Assembly: GCA_023144145.1 (NCBI GenBank)
Contig: JAGLGG010000041.1
Coordinates: 1 to 8,082 of the forward strand
Direction: 5' to 3'
Source of the DNA: Anaerolineales bacterium
Lineage (GTDB): Bacteria; Chloroflexota; Anaerolineae; Anaerolineales; E44-bin32
DNA length: 8,082 bases
This document shows positions 1 to 5,956 of the stretch, one piece after another (the stretch's first letter is position 1; each line of letters starts with the position of its first letter). Made by a program: the position numbers and the translations under genes. The notes below the pieces were generated by a model. The model did not search any database and had not been told where the DNA came from. It saw only the letters and a list, made by a program, of their open reading frames with translations.

Positions 1-745
1 CAAGGTCGACGAAGTCGGTTTTCAAACTAGCACCTCCAACCAGCGCGCCATCCACCTCGGGCATAGTCATATAGGATTGAATATTCTCTTTATTTACACT
101 TCCACCGTATTGGACACGAATTACTTGAGCTGTGGTTTCATCAAACATGTCAGCCAATGCACCTCGAATGGTAAGACCGATAATTCGATTTACATCGCCA
201 GGCGTTGCCGATTTGCCTGTGCCAATGGCCCAGATCGGTTCATATGCGATTACGCACTTCGATGCCTGTTCATTAGTCATTCCCTGCAGGGCGGATCGAA
301 TTTGACCGGAAACGAATGTATGCGTTTCTTCAGCCTCATTCTGAGCCAAATTTTCACCGACGCATAGGATGGGCGTCAGGTTGTGTGCGAGAGCTGCCTG
401 GACTTTCCGGTTTATTGCTTCGTCGCTGTCTTCTTCACTGGCGGCCGCCCGTCGCTCTGAGTGACCCAGGATAACGAACTTGCATAGTTGTGCGATCATG
501 GAAGGTGAAATTTCACCAGTATGGGCGCCACTGTCCTCCCAGTGCATGTTCTGGGCACCCAGATCTATATTCAACGGCATTAAGATCTCTGAAAGTGGGT
601 GTAGGACGGTGAAAGGAGGGCAGAGCACACGATCGACCCCTTCAATTTCATTAAGCGGATGTCGAATCGCTCGGACGAAGGCGATTGCCTGCTCGACCGT
701 TCCCAGGTTCATCTTCCAATTTCCTGCAATGATGGGTACTCGCAT
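1..745 (-). CDS. tpiA: Triosephosphate isomerase (3' end cut by window edge)
   Basis: Cytoplasmic glycolytic enzyme interconverting dihydroxyacetone phosphate and glyceraldehyde 3-phosphate. The reading frame starts at ATG 745 and stays open for 248 codons to the left edge; since the family is about 250 residues, only a few C-terminal residues are missing. Visible family marks are the N-terminal AGNWKMN with catalytic Lys11, ILGHSERR with electrophile His95, AYEPIWAIGTGKSAT with catalytic Glu169 followed by the flexible lid (loop 6), VQYGGSVN for phosphate binding, and GALVGGASL near the end. A good ribosome binding site (AGAAAGGTG, 752-760) sits 6 nt before the start. The recombinase gene stops only 16 nt upstream, so tpiA may be read from the recombinase promoter or from a promoter inside that gene. 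No pgk or gap gene is next to it, unlike the common gap-pgk-tpiA order. Identification is very secure. Confidence 0.97.
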   Translation of the reverse strand, partial: MRVPIIAGNWKMNLGTVEQAIAFVRAIRHPLNEIEGVDRVLCPPFTVLHPLSEILMPLNIDLGAQNMHWEDSGAHTGEISPSMIAQLCKFVILGHSERRAAASEEDSDEAINRKVQAALAHNLTPILCVGENLAQNEAEETHTFVSGQIRSALQGMTNEQASKCVIAYEPIWAIGTGKSATPGDVNRIIGLTIRGALADMFDETTAQVIRVQYGGSVNKENIQSYMTMPEVDGALVGGASLKTDFVDL

Positions 746-761
746 TGTGAACACCTTTCTT

Positions 762-1748
762 CTATTGATCTGAGTCAAAGATTTCGTAGTATCCGCGATC
801 AAGTTCATCATCGGATAAATGAGCATAGCGTTGTGTAACTGCAATATTCTTGTGCCTGGCTAATTCTTGGGCGAGCTTAAGGTTACCACCGGAAGCGCGT
901 AAAACCGTAGTGACGAAATAATGACGAAATGAGTGTGGTGTGATCGTTTCTTCAGCTGATTCTCCAAGGGTTTCTCGCACCCTTTGATGCACGATCGCTC
1001 TACCGGTCGTGGTGGACATAGGAAGTATCTTCTTCCCGGCTCCCTGATCATGGCGAGAGAAAAGGGGTAGGGAGCGTAAAGGACGTCCTGATGCGCCATC
1101 ATATTGTGCTCGTTTGGATAAGTAATCCTTTAAAGCTGATAAAGAGCGTTGGGAGAAGCGCACGATCGATTCCGTATCGCCTTTGCCGATCATCAGTGCC
1201 CTTCCTTCATTCCAATCGATGTCGCCACGGCGAAGATTACATGCCTCGTGCACACGCAGACCTGTATCGGCTAGCGTGAGAATAAATGCGCGATCACGTA
1301 GTTGGATCAGACGGTGTCGATCATTCTTCGCATGTGAAAATGCAAGATTAGTTGCATAATCAATCACATTTTCAATATCTTTCTGTGGAAATTGAGGTAA
1401 TCGTTGTCCAGGCCGGCGTGCACGTCGGCGGATGAGCAATCGTACGCGCGGCAAGTTGATGGGCGCCAGGTTTTCGCCTGCGAGAAATTCGTACCAGCCG
1501 GTCACTGCGGTGAGGTACAGGCGTTCGCTTGCAGGAGCGTAAGATTTCAGTGAAGTTGCGAAATCTGCGACCCAGTTTTCGTCCACATCGTTTGTAGCGA
1601 GCTTGTGGGGGTCAACTCCGTGCTTTTCCAGCATAGTAGAGAATGAAGTGAGTGCAGTGCGATAGGTACGAGCCGTATTAGGGCTCCTGGAAAGTGCAAT
1701 GCTGTCTAAAAAGGACGAAATGCTTTGGGAAATTGTTGTTTGGAGCAT
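762..1748 (-). CDS. XerC/XerD-like tyrosine recombinase
   Basis: Site-specific recombinase that cuts and rejoins DNA through a tyrosine-phosphate intermediate. From ATG 1748 the protein has 328 residues. An N-terminal core-binding SAM-like domain (about 1-95, with SPNTARTYRTAL) is followed by a basic linker (RRRARRPGQR, about 107-116) and a catalytic domain. All catalytic residues are present: Arg165 (DTGLRVHEA), Lys189 (IGKGDTE), His272 and Arg275 (HSFRH), His299 (ARHKN) and nucleophile Tyr308 (QRYAH). Length is slightly above the usual 300 of XerC/D. A TTG at 1772 would add eight residues (MVGYRSFL); neither start has a strong ribosome binding site, and ATG 1748 matches the usual short Xer N terminus better. 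A near-consensus promoter and a dif-like 28-bp site lie just upstream, and tpiA follows after 16 nt. No other phage or transposon gene is present, which favours a Xer-type housekeeping or domesticated role over a mobile-element integrase. Confidence 0.92.
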   Translation of the reverse strand: MLQTTISQSISSFLDSIALSRSPNTARTYRTALTSFSTMLEKHGVDPHKLATNDVDENWVADFATSLKSYAPASERLYLTAVTGWYEFLAGENLAPINLPRVRLLIRRRARRPGQRLPQFPQKDIENVIDYATNLAFSHAKNDRHRLIQLRDRAFILTLADTGLRVHEACNLRRGDIDWNEGRALMIGKGDTESIVRFSQRSLSALKDYLSKRAQYDGASGRPLRSLPLFSRHDQGAGKKILPMSTTTGRAIVHQRVRETLGESAEETITPHSFRHYFVTTVLRASGGNLKLAQELARHKNIAVTQRYAHLSDDELDRGYYEIFDSDQ

Positions 1749-1760
1749 TAGGAATGATCT

Positions 1761-1791
1761 ATAACCAACCAATCTTTGATTTTTTGGTTAT
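1761..1791. repeat. Inverted repeat over the recombinase 5' leader
   Basis: ATAACCAA (1761-1768) and TTGGTTAT (1784-1791) are perfect 8-bp inverted copies separated by 15 bp. The interval contains a smaller palindrome, AATC-TTT-GATT (1771-1781). The repeat covers the possible TTG start at 1772 and lies 13 nt before ATG 1748, so it could act as a leader hairpin near the translation start or as an operator. The GGTTAT core occurs a third time inside the right arm of the dif-like site (1842-1847). Confidence 0.5.
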
Positions 1792-1819
1792 GCAAGGGAC
1801 GAAGCTTGAACGGATCTAT

Positions 1820-1847
1820 GCTTACCATAATGGTACTTATCATAACC
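1820..1847. other. dif-like Xer recombination site (candidate)
   Basis: The 28-bp stretch has the layout of a dif site. The left arm 1820-1830 reads GCTTACCATAA, the 6-bp centre 1831-1836 reads TGGTAC, and the right arm 1837-1847 reads TTATCATAACC. Read inward, the two 11-bp arms (TTATGGTAAGC and TTATCATAACC) agree at 8 of 11 positions. The inner edges CATAA and TTAT are those of the E. coli dif site, whose XerD arm TTATGTTAAAT matches the two arms at 8 and 7 of 11 positions (from memory of the published site). It lies 72 bp upstream of the recombinase ATG. The same bases can also be read as a 10-bp direct repeat (1821-1830 and 1836-1845), because TTATCATAA is itself palindromic, so a plain operator is the main alternative. 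Confidence 0.5.
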
Positions 1848-1854
1848 ATGAAGG

Positions 1855-1883
1855 ATTTTAGCTGGTGTGGAGGTTTTTGTCAA
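1855..1883 (-). promoter_or_regulatory. Predicted sigma70 promoter of the recombinase gene
   Basis: On the minus strand a perfect -35 box TTGACA (1883-1878) is followed after exactly 17 bp by TAAAAT (1860-1855), five of six matches to the -10 consensus. Transcription would start near 1848, giving a leader of about 100 nt before ATG 1748. It is the best promoter match I see in the window. The downstream edge touches the dif-like site at 1820-1847, so a protein bound there would cover the start point. Confidence 0.6.
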
Positions 1884-1894
1884 TTCCCTGCTCC

Positions 1895-1917
1895 ACTACT
1901 TGTATAATTTTAGTAGT
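1895..1917. repeat. Short inverted repeat upstream of the recombinase promoter
   Basis: ACTACT (1895-1900) and AGTAGT (1912-1917) form a perfect 6-bp stem around an 11-nt AT-rich loop. It begins 12 bp upstream of the -35 box of the predicted recombinase promoter. No run of T follows on either strand that would make it a standard terminator. An operator or an accidental palindrome in AT-rich DNA are both possible. Confidence 0.3.
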
Positions 1918-1923
1918 CAATTT

Positions 1924-1951
1924 GTTGATTTGCATGTTGGTTGATTTACAT
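1924..1951. repeat. Tandem pair of 12-mers, 16-bp period
   Basis: GTTGATTTGCAT (1924-1935) and GTTGATTTACAT (1940-1951) differ at one base and are spaced with a 16-bp period. They sit in the non-coding gap between the hydrolase and recombinase genes, upstream of the recombinase promoter. A binding site for a regulator or for a recombination accessory protein is possible; no function is shown by the sequence. The remaining part of the gap (about 1952-2056) holds nothing I recognise. Confidence 0.4.
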
Positions 1952-2056
1952 CAGCAGGATTTATAACAAAGTTGTGTCTAGCTTGGTTCTTTGGTCCATA
2001 CTTCTAGTCATGCCCTGCCCCTCATACCAACTGCATCTCACCCCATATCACCAGAC

Positions 2057-2743
2057 CTACGCCATCGAGCGAATGCGAACATCAATTCCCTCTTCTGAGC
2101 GCAACAATTCCACGATCTTGGCAGTATCAGTGCTCCCATAATGATACGGATACAAAATTGTCGGTCGGAACAATTTTGCTGCATCTGCGGCCATTTCTGG
2201 GGTCATTGTGTAAGGAAGATTCATCGGTAGAAAAGCGATATCGATACTCTCTAACTGCTTCATCTCCGGTATGTTTTCAGTATCACCAGCCACATACACT
2301 CGCTTATCCCCAAAACTTAGAATATACCCATTTCCGGAGCTTTTTGGATGAAATGGCTCACCATTCTCACGCTTATGGACGAGGTTGTAGGCCGGCACGG
2401 CTGCAATTCGCAGCCCCATGATTGTTTGTACGTCGCCATTCCTCATCACTATGCCACCCCTGACTTGCTTCGCACAGGTCTCTGTCAGCACCAACTGCGT
2501 TGTATCAGCCCGAATTTGCTCCAAAGCACTCAAATCAAGGTGATCACCGTGTTCATGAGTTATTAGAATGAGATCTGCATCCGGGAGAGTAGAGTAATCA
2601 GCCACCTTGCTGTAGGGGTCAACATGGATAACTTTTTCGTCGAAGGTAAACATCAATGTTCCGTGGCCGAGGAAGGTTATCTTTAGCTCCCCAGAGGACG
2701 TTCGTATTATTTCTTCTTCAAACGGGTCCTGGGATGTCATCAT
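2057..2743 (-). CDS. Metallo-beta-lactamase-fold metal-dependent hydrolase (UlaG-like)
   Basis: Cytoplasmic hydrolase of the metallo-beta-lactamase superfamily; substrate unknown. From ATG 2743 it has 228 residues. The start ITFLGHGTLMF is typical of the UlaG/YfiR-like branch. Metal ligands are visible: THEHGDH (His63, His65, Asp67, His68), AGDTE (Asp154) and YPYHY (His201); the segment FHPKSSGNGY offers a further histidine at 132. The frame is also open to an ATG at 2797, abutting the nitrilase stop codon, which would give 246 residues. I prefer 2743 (or the next codon, 2740) because AGAAAGGA lies just before it and nothing similar precedes 2797. It is the last gene of the dehydrogenase-nitrilase operon, so it may act on a product or intermediate of that route, but this is inference. 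No hairpin terminator is evident after the stop. Confidence 0.88.
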   Translation of the reverse strand: MMTSQDPFEEEIIRTSSGELKITFLGHGTLMFTFDEKVIHVDPYSKVADYSTLPDADLILITHEHGDHLDLSALEQIRADTTQLVLTETCAKQVRGGIVMRNGDVQTIMGLRIAAVPAYNLVHKRENGEPFHPKSSGNGYILSFGDKRVYVAGDTENIPEMKQLESIDIAFLPMNLPYTMTPEMAADAAKLFRPTILYPYHYGSTDTAKIVELLRSEEGIDVRIRSMA

Positions 2744-2746
2744 CAA

Positions 2747-2754
2747 TCCTTTCT
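2747..2754 (-). promoter_or_regulatory. Ribosome binding site deciding the hydrolase start
   Basis: AGAAAGGA on the minus strand stands 3 nt before ATG 2743 and 6 nt before a second ATG at 2740. The upstream in-frame ATG at 2797 has no Shine-Dalgarno-like sequence, so the shorter protein is favoured. Confidence 0.55.
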
Positions 2755-2797
2755 GTGTAATTGCAGACCTTATCGTCGAATATAAATCCTCAAACAT

Positions 2798-3763
2798 TTA
2801 ATCAACCAGGTCAATTGTGCTCTGCCTTTGGCGGTTGACCGTCAATCGAGTTACATCAGGCCGGGCATAATGGCCAGCGGGATCAAAATTCTGCCGCTCT
2901 TCTCGGACGCGCTGATGATCCAGGGTCGCCAGGATCAGTTTCTCTTCTCCCACAACTGGCTCCACCAACCAAGTGCCATCTGGTGCAGCAACGCAGGATC
3001 CTCCGTCCGCAAATAATTGCTGGGAATCAGCGATGATTTCGGATCGATAGGGTGTGTCCTCAGGAATATCCGACCCTCGCATCAGACCCGACACGGAGAT
3101 CACGTAAGAGCGCCCCTCCAAAGCCATAAATCGTGTGATCTCTTGAGTGTTGTGCTCACTTCCAGGCCACACGGCCACATGCAGATCCTCTCCCTGGGCA
3201 TATAGTGCCGCGCGAGGCAAAGGCATCCAATTCTCCCAGCAATTAAGTCCGCCTACGGTGAAGGCCCCAAGTTGATGCGTGCGCAGACCATGTCCATCTC
3301 CTGGTGACCAGGTCAGGCGTTCTTCATATGTGGGCATCAACTTGCGATGCACAGACTGAATAACACCCTCAGCATCCACATAGACCAGGCTGGCGTACAG
3401 GCTATGTCCACCGCGATCTCCCGGACGTTCGATGCAGCCAAGCATCACAGTCAGCCGATGTTTCCGAGCGGCTTCGCAAATTGCATCAAGATGGCCGACC
3501 TCAATTTGGACCGCATTGGCCATGTAGTGAGCGTGGATTTCTTTCTGCATCGGCGAGTTGAACTCGGCACCATGGGTACGCTCAATCCAGAATGGATATC
3601 CAGGTATCAACGCTTCCCCGAAGACCACTAAGTTGCATTCAGCCTCTGCCGCGGCGTGGACATACCCCAAGATTTTCTCCAGCGTGCCCTCACGATTGAG
3701 CCATACGGGTGCGATTTGAGCAAGCCCGATCTTTAACACATCTGCTTCAACGGAGCGTCCCAT
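2798..3763 (-). CDS. Nitrilase (branch 1, aliphatic/arylacetonitrilase type)
   Basis: Cytoplasmic C-N hydrolase of 321 residues, expected to convert an organic nitrile to its carboxylic acid and ammonia. The catalytic triad of the nitrilase superfamily is complete: Glu50 (VVFGEALIPGYPFW), Lys141 (HRKLMPTYEERLTW, with the conserved extra Glu148) and Cys175 (GGLNCWENWMPLPR). The extended signatures HRKLMPTYEER and CWENWMPL, and the following ALYAQGEDLHVAVWPG, distinguish true nitrilases from amidases, carbamoylases and the Nit/Fhit proteins. Length is typical, although some bacterial nitrilases carry a longer C-terminal tail. ATG 3763 follows the dehydrogenase stop codon by one base, and its ribosome binding site GGAGGAC (3771-3777) lies inside the end of that gene, indicating translational coupling. 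The natural nitrile cannot be told from sequence. Family assignment is secure, substrate is not. Confidence 0.94.
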   Translation of the reverse strand: MGRSVEADVLKIGLAQIAPVWLNREGTLEKILGYVHAAAEAECNLVVFGEALIPGYPFWIERTHGAEFNSPMQKEIHAHYMANAVQIEVGHLDAICEAARKHRLTVMLGCIERPGDRGGHSLYASLVYVDAEGVIQSVHRKLMPTYEERLTWSPGDGHGLRTHQLGAFTVGGLNCWENWMPLPRAALYAQGEDLHVAVWPGSEHNTQEITRFMALEGRSYVISVSGLMRGSDIPEDTPYRSEIIADSQQLFADGGSCVAAPDGTWLVEPVVGEEKLILATLDHQRVREERQNFDPAGHYARPDVTRLTVNRQRQSTIDLVD

Positions 3764-3764
3764 T

Positions 3765-4856
3765 TCAGAAGTCCTCCTTCACATCCATGGATAGATCGGT
3801 ATTGGCGGTCGAATGAGATAAATGCTCATTCGCCATTCGTCGAGCAGCTTCATCTGTGGTGATGGACTCGGCTTCCGACATCTCAATAATGCGTTTAAGT
3901 GCATAACGTACAGTGTGGATGACCTTCTCTTCCGCTTCTTCCCACGACCAACCTTGGGCTTCTATGCCCGTAATCCCCATCGCACCGCCCACATTAATCA
4001 CATAATCGGGGGCGTATAGGATATCTCTCGCACGTAGTCTTTCAGCATCCTGCGGACTTTCAAACTGATTGTTCGCCCCACCTGCAACAATGCGACATTT
4101 CAGCTGGGGAATTGTCTCTTTGTTAATCACCCCACCGAAAGCGCATGGTGCGAAAACATCGCATTCCGTTTGATAAACATCCTCGGCTGGGATGTATTGA
4201 ATCCCTGGTTGATCGCGATATTGTTGGATGATCTCTTCAGCCACATCACTGAACATCACATCGGCCTCGGCGTTGCGCAAGTACTCAATCAAGGTTTTTC
4301 CGACGCTCCCCACCCCCTGCACCAGGACTTTTCGATCCTTTAACGAGCTATTTCCATAGACATGTTCGCATACAACTTGAATGCCTGTGAAGACGCCCAA
4401 CGCAGTCAACGGGCCCGATGACCCCGCGCCGCCTTTTTCCGGGGTCCGACAGAATATGTACGGGGATCCTGTTTCGGCAATGATATCCATGTCAGCAGTC
4501 GAAGTGCCAACGTCGGGTCCTGTATAGAATGCGCCACCAAGCTGTTGAACCAATTTGCCATAACGCATAAGCAATTCAGAACGCGAAGCAGGTTCTAATT
4601 CTTCAGGAATAGAAATGACCGCTTTGCCCCCTCCCCTATCGAATCCCGGGACTGCAAACTTGAATGTCATTCCAGCAGCAAGTTTGAGAGCATCTTCAAG
4701 TGCGGCTCTCTGATCTGGATAATGCTTCATGCGCGTTCCGCCAGTTGCCGGGCCAAGCTTTGTGGAGTGAATTGCGATGAAAATCCAGGCTCCGGTGGGA
4801 TGATCACGTTGGATGACGACTGTTTCGCCATCCCATTCTTGAAGTAGGGATTCCAT
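3765..4856 (-). CDS. Leu/Phe/Val-type amino acid dehydrogenase
   Basis: NAD-dependent oxidative deaminase (or reductive aminase) of the Glu/Leu/Phe/Val dehydrogenase family, 363 residues from ATG 4856. The N-terminal substrate domain contains GPATGGTRM (about 36-43), MTFKFAVPGFDRGGGK with substrate/catalytic lysines Lys66 and Lys78, and GPDVGT with Asp115, at positions close to those of Bacillus leucine dehydrogenases. The C-terminal Rossmann domain starts at KVLVQGVGSVG (GxGxxG, 181-186), and later AGGANNQ and APDYVINVGGAM are also family signatures. Length fits leucine dehydrogenase (about 364) better than glutamate dehydrogenase (over 400). Leucine, valine and phenylalanine specificity cannot be separated by eye. 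The frame extends upstream to a TTG at 4898, but the strong ribosome binding site before 4856 decides the start. It is the first gene of a tight operon with nitrilase and a metallo-hydrolase. Confidence 0.94.
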   Translation of the reverse strand: MESLLQEWDGETVVIQRDHPTGAWIFIAIHSTKLGPATGGTRMKHYPDQRAALEDALKLAAGMTFKFAVPGFDRGGGKAVISIPEELEPASRSELLMRYGKLVQQLGGAFYTGPDVGTSTADMDIIAETGSPYIFCRTPEKGGAGSSGPLTALGVFTGIQVVCEHVYGNSSLKDRKVLVQGVGSVGKTLIEYLRNAEADVMFSDVAEEIIQQYRDQPGIQYIPAEDVYQTECDVFAPCAFGGVINKETIPQLKCRIVAGGANNQFESPQDAERLRARDILYAPDYVINVGGAMGITGIEAQGWSWEEAEEKVIHTVRYALKRIIEMSEAESITTDEAARRMANEHLSHSTANTDLSMDVKEDF

Positions 4857-4864
4857 CGTACACA

Positions 4865-4872
4865 CACCTCCC
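4865..4872 (-). promoter_or_regulatory. Ribosome binding site deciding the dehydrogenase start
   Basis: GGGAGGTG on the minus strand lies 8 nt before ATG 4856, an ideal arrangement. It rules out the TTG at 4898 as the main start. No convincing sigma70 promoter was found between it and the deoD stop codon. Confidence 0.8.
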
Positions 4873-5108
4873 TGTCTAAGTCCCTCTAAGATGAACAAAA
4901 ATCATTGAAGAGTTCAGCAGGACTGCTATCATCATACAATGAAAGGGATTCGCAACCACAATGTTGGCCAAATTTTCAACCTTGCATTCGTGGATTTGCT
5001 TCAGTACAGCATTTACAGTTTTGTTGGATTCTGTGCAGACTATGGCGTCATAACTCACAACAAGGTGATCCAGAAGGATATAACGATGAAACTTGGCCCA
5101 CTCCCGTC

Positions 5109-5133
5109 TTAGAGATCAGGGCGCAATCTCTAA
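5109..5133. repeat. Perfect inverted repeat across the deoD stop codon
   Basis: TTAGAGAT (5109-5116) and ATCTCTAA (5126-5133) form a perfect 8-bp stem with a 9-nt loop. The deoD TGA (5118-5116) lies at the edge of loop and stem. No T-run follows on the minus strand, so it is not a standard intrinsic terminator; it may protect the mRNA 3' end, weaken readthrough into the dehydrogenase operon, or be accidental. Confidence 0.45.
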
Positions 5134-5817
5134 TGCGATTTCAGCCATCAGGGGAAAACCCCTTTCACGCTGCTCTGCAGTTGCGGTTTCGCCAGTCACC
5201 AGGCTGTCGCTAACCGTAAGGATGGAGAGTGCTGACACATTGAATTTGGCGGCAAGAGTGTAAAGCCCATTGGTTTCCATTTCGACAACAAGCGCACCAA
5301 AGGCGGACCATATCTTCCACCAATCAGGATCATCACCATAGAAAGAGTCGCCTGAAAACATCCCTCCAACATGCACCGTAATCTTACGTTCTTTAGCGAC
5401 TTCATAAGCTTTCAGTAATAAGTCGAAACTGGCGCATGGTGCGTAGTCCATTCCATTGAAGCGGAGCTTGTTGATGTGTGAATCAGTGGAAGCCGTCATG
5501 GCTAGCACGAGGTCGCCAACTTTCAGATATGGCTGAAAGGCCCCACTCGTCCCAACGCGTATCAGGGTCTTTACGTCGTACTCCTTCACTAACTCGTTAA
5601 CATAGATCGAGAGAGTTGGAATACCCATCCCAGATCCCATAACCGAAACGCGTTTATCTCCATAGCGCCCTGTATAACCATACATACCGCGAACTTCGTT
5701 GAAGCAGAATACATCCTCCAACATTGTTTCTGCAATGTTCTTGGCCCGCAGCGGATCTCCTGGCAAGAGAACGGTCGGGGCAATTTCCCCACTCTTTGCG
5801 CCAATATGAATGCTCAT
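5116..5817 (-). CDS. deoD: Purine-nucleoside phosphorylase, DeoD type
   Basis: Cytoplasmic hexameric phosphorylase that splits purine (deoxy)ribonucleosides with phosphate into free base and (deoxy)ribose 1-phosphate in purine salvage. The protein has 233 residues and aligns almost without gaps to E. coli DeoD: His4, the phosphate loop LLPGDPLRAK (Gly20, Arg24), NEVRGMYG (Arg43), LIRVGTSGA (Arg87, with Thr90 in place of Ser), VVEMETNG (Met180, Glu181) and TVSDSL with the general acid Asp204, plus Arg217. A strong ribosome binding site GGAGGAGG (5821-5828) fixes ATG 5817. The 139-nt AT-rich gap upstream separates it from the acetyltransferase gene on the same strand; I found no clear promoter there. 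An inverted repeat covers its stop codon. Uridine phosphorylase is the nearest alternative, but the DeoD-specific residues argue against it. Confidence 0.96.
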   Translation of the reverse strand: MSIHIGAKSGEIAPTVLLPGDPLRAKNIAETMLEDVFCFNEVRGMYGYTGRYGDKRVSVMGSGMGIPTLSIYVNELVKEYDVKTLIRVGTSGAFQPYLKVGDLVLAMTASTDSHINKLRFNGMDYAPCASFDLLLKAYEVAKERKITVHVGGMFSGDSFYGDDPDWWKIWSAFGALVVEMETNGLYTLAAKFNVSALSILTVSDSLVTGETATAEQRERGFPLMAEIALEIAP

Positions 5818-5956
5818 ATTCCTCCTCCAATGTGTACGAAACGCAACCCGATGATGTATCTAAATGGTCATTTATTGTTTACTCAAAGATTAACATTACA
5901 TGATTTCATAGAAAAGAATTTACTGTATCTGAGCAAGATTCAGAGAAAAATGAACA

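Noticed and set aside
77..773. Plus-strand ORFs at 77-367 and 480-773
   Set aside because: They lie antisense to tpiA, whose protein is unmistakable, and have no recognisable features.
762..1748. Phage or ICE integrase marking a mobile island
   Set aside because: No other phage, conjugation or transposase gene is present, no tRNA or flanking direct repeats are seen, and the gene is tightly joined to tpiA.
1877..1908. Plus-strand promoter, TTGTCA (1877-1882) with TATAAT (1903-1908)
   Set aside because: The spacer is 20 bp, too long, and there is no plus-strand gene downstream; TTGTCA is the complement of the minus-strand -35 region.
4876..5058. 60-codon minus-strand ORF in the gap between deoD and the dehydrogenase gene
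   Set aside because: It starts with GTG without a ribosome binding site, resembles no family I know and fills a stretch that should carry the operon's leader and promoter.
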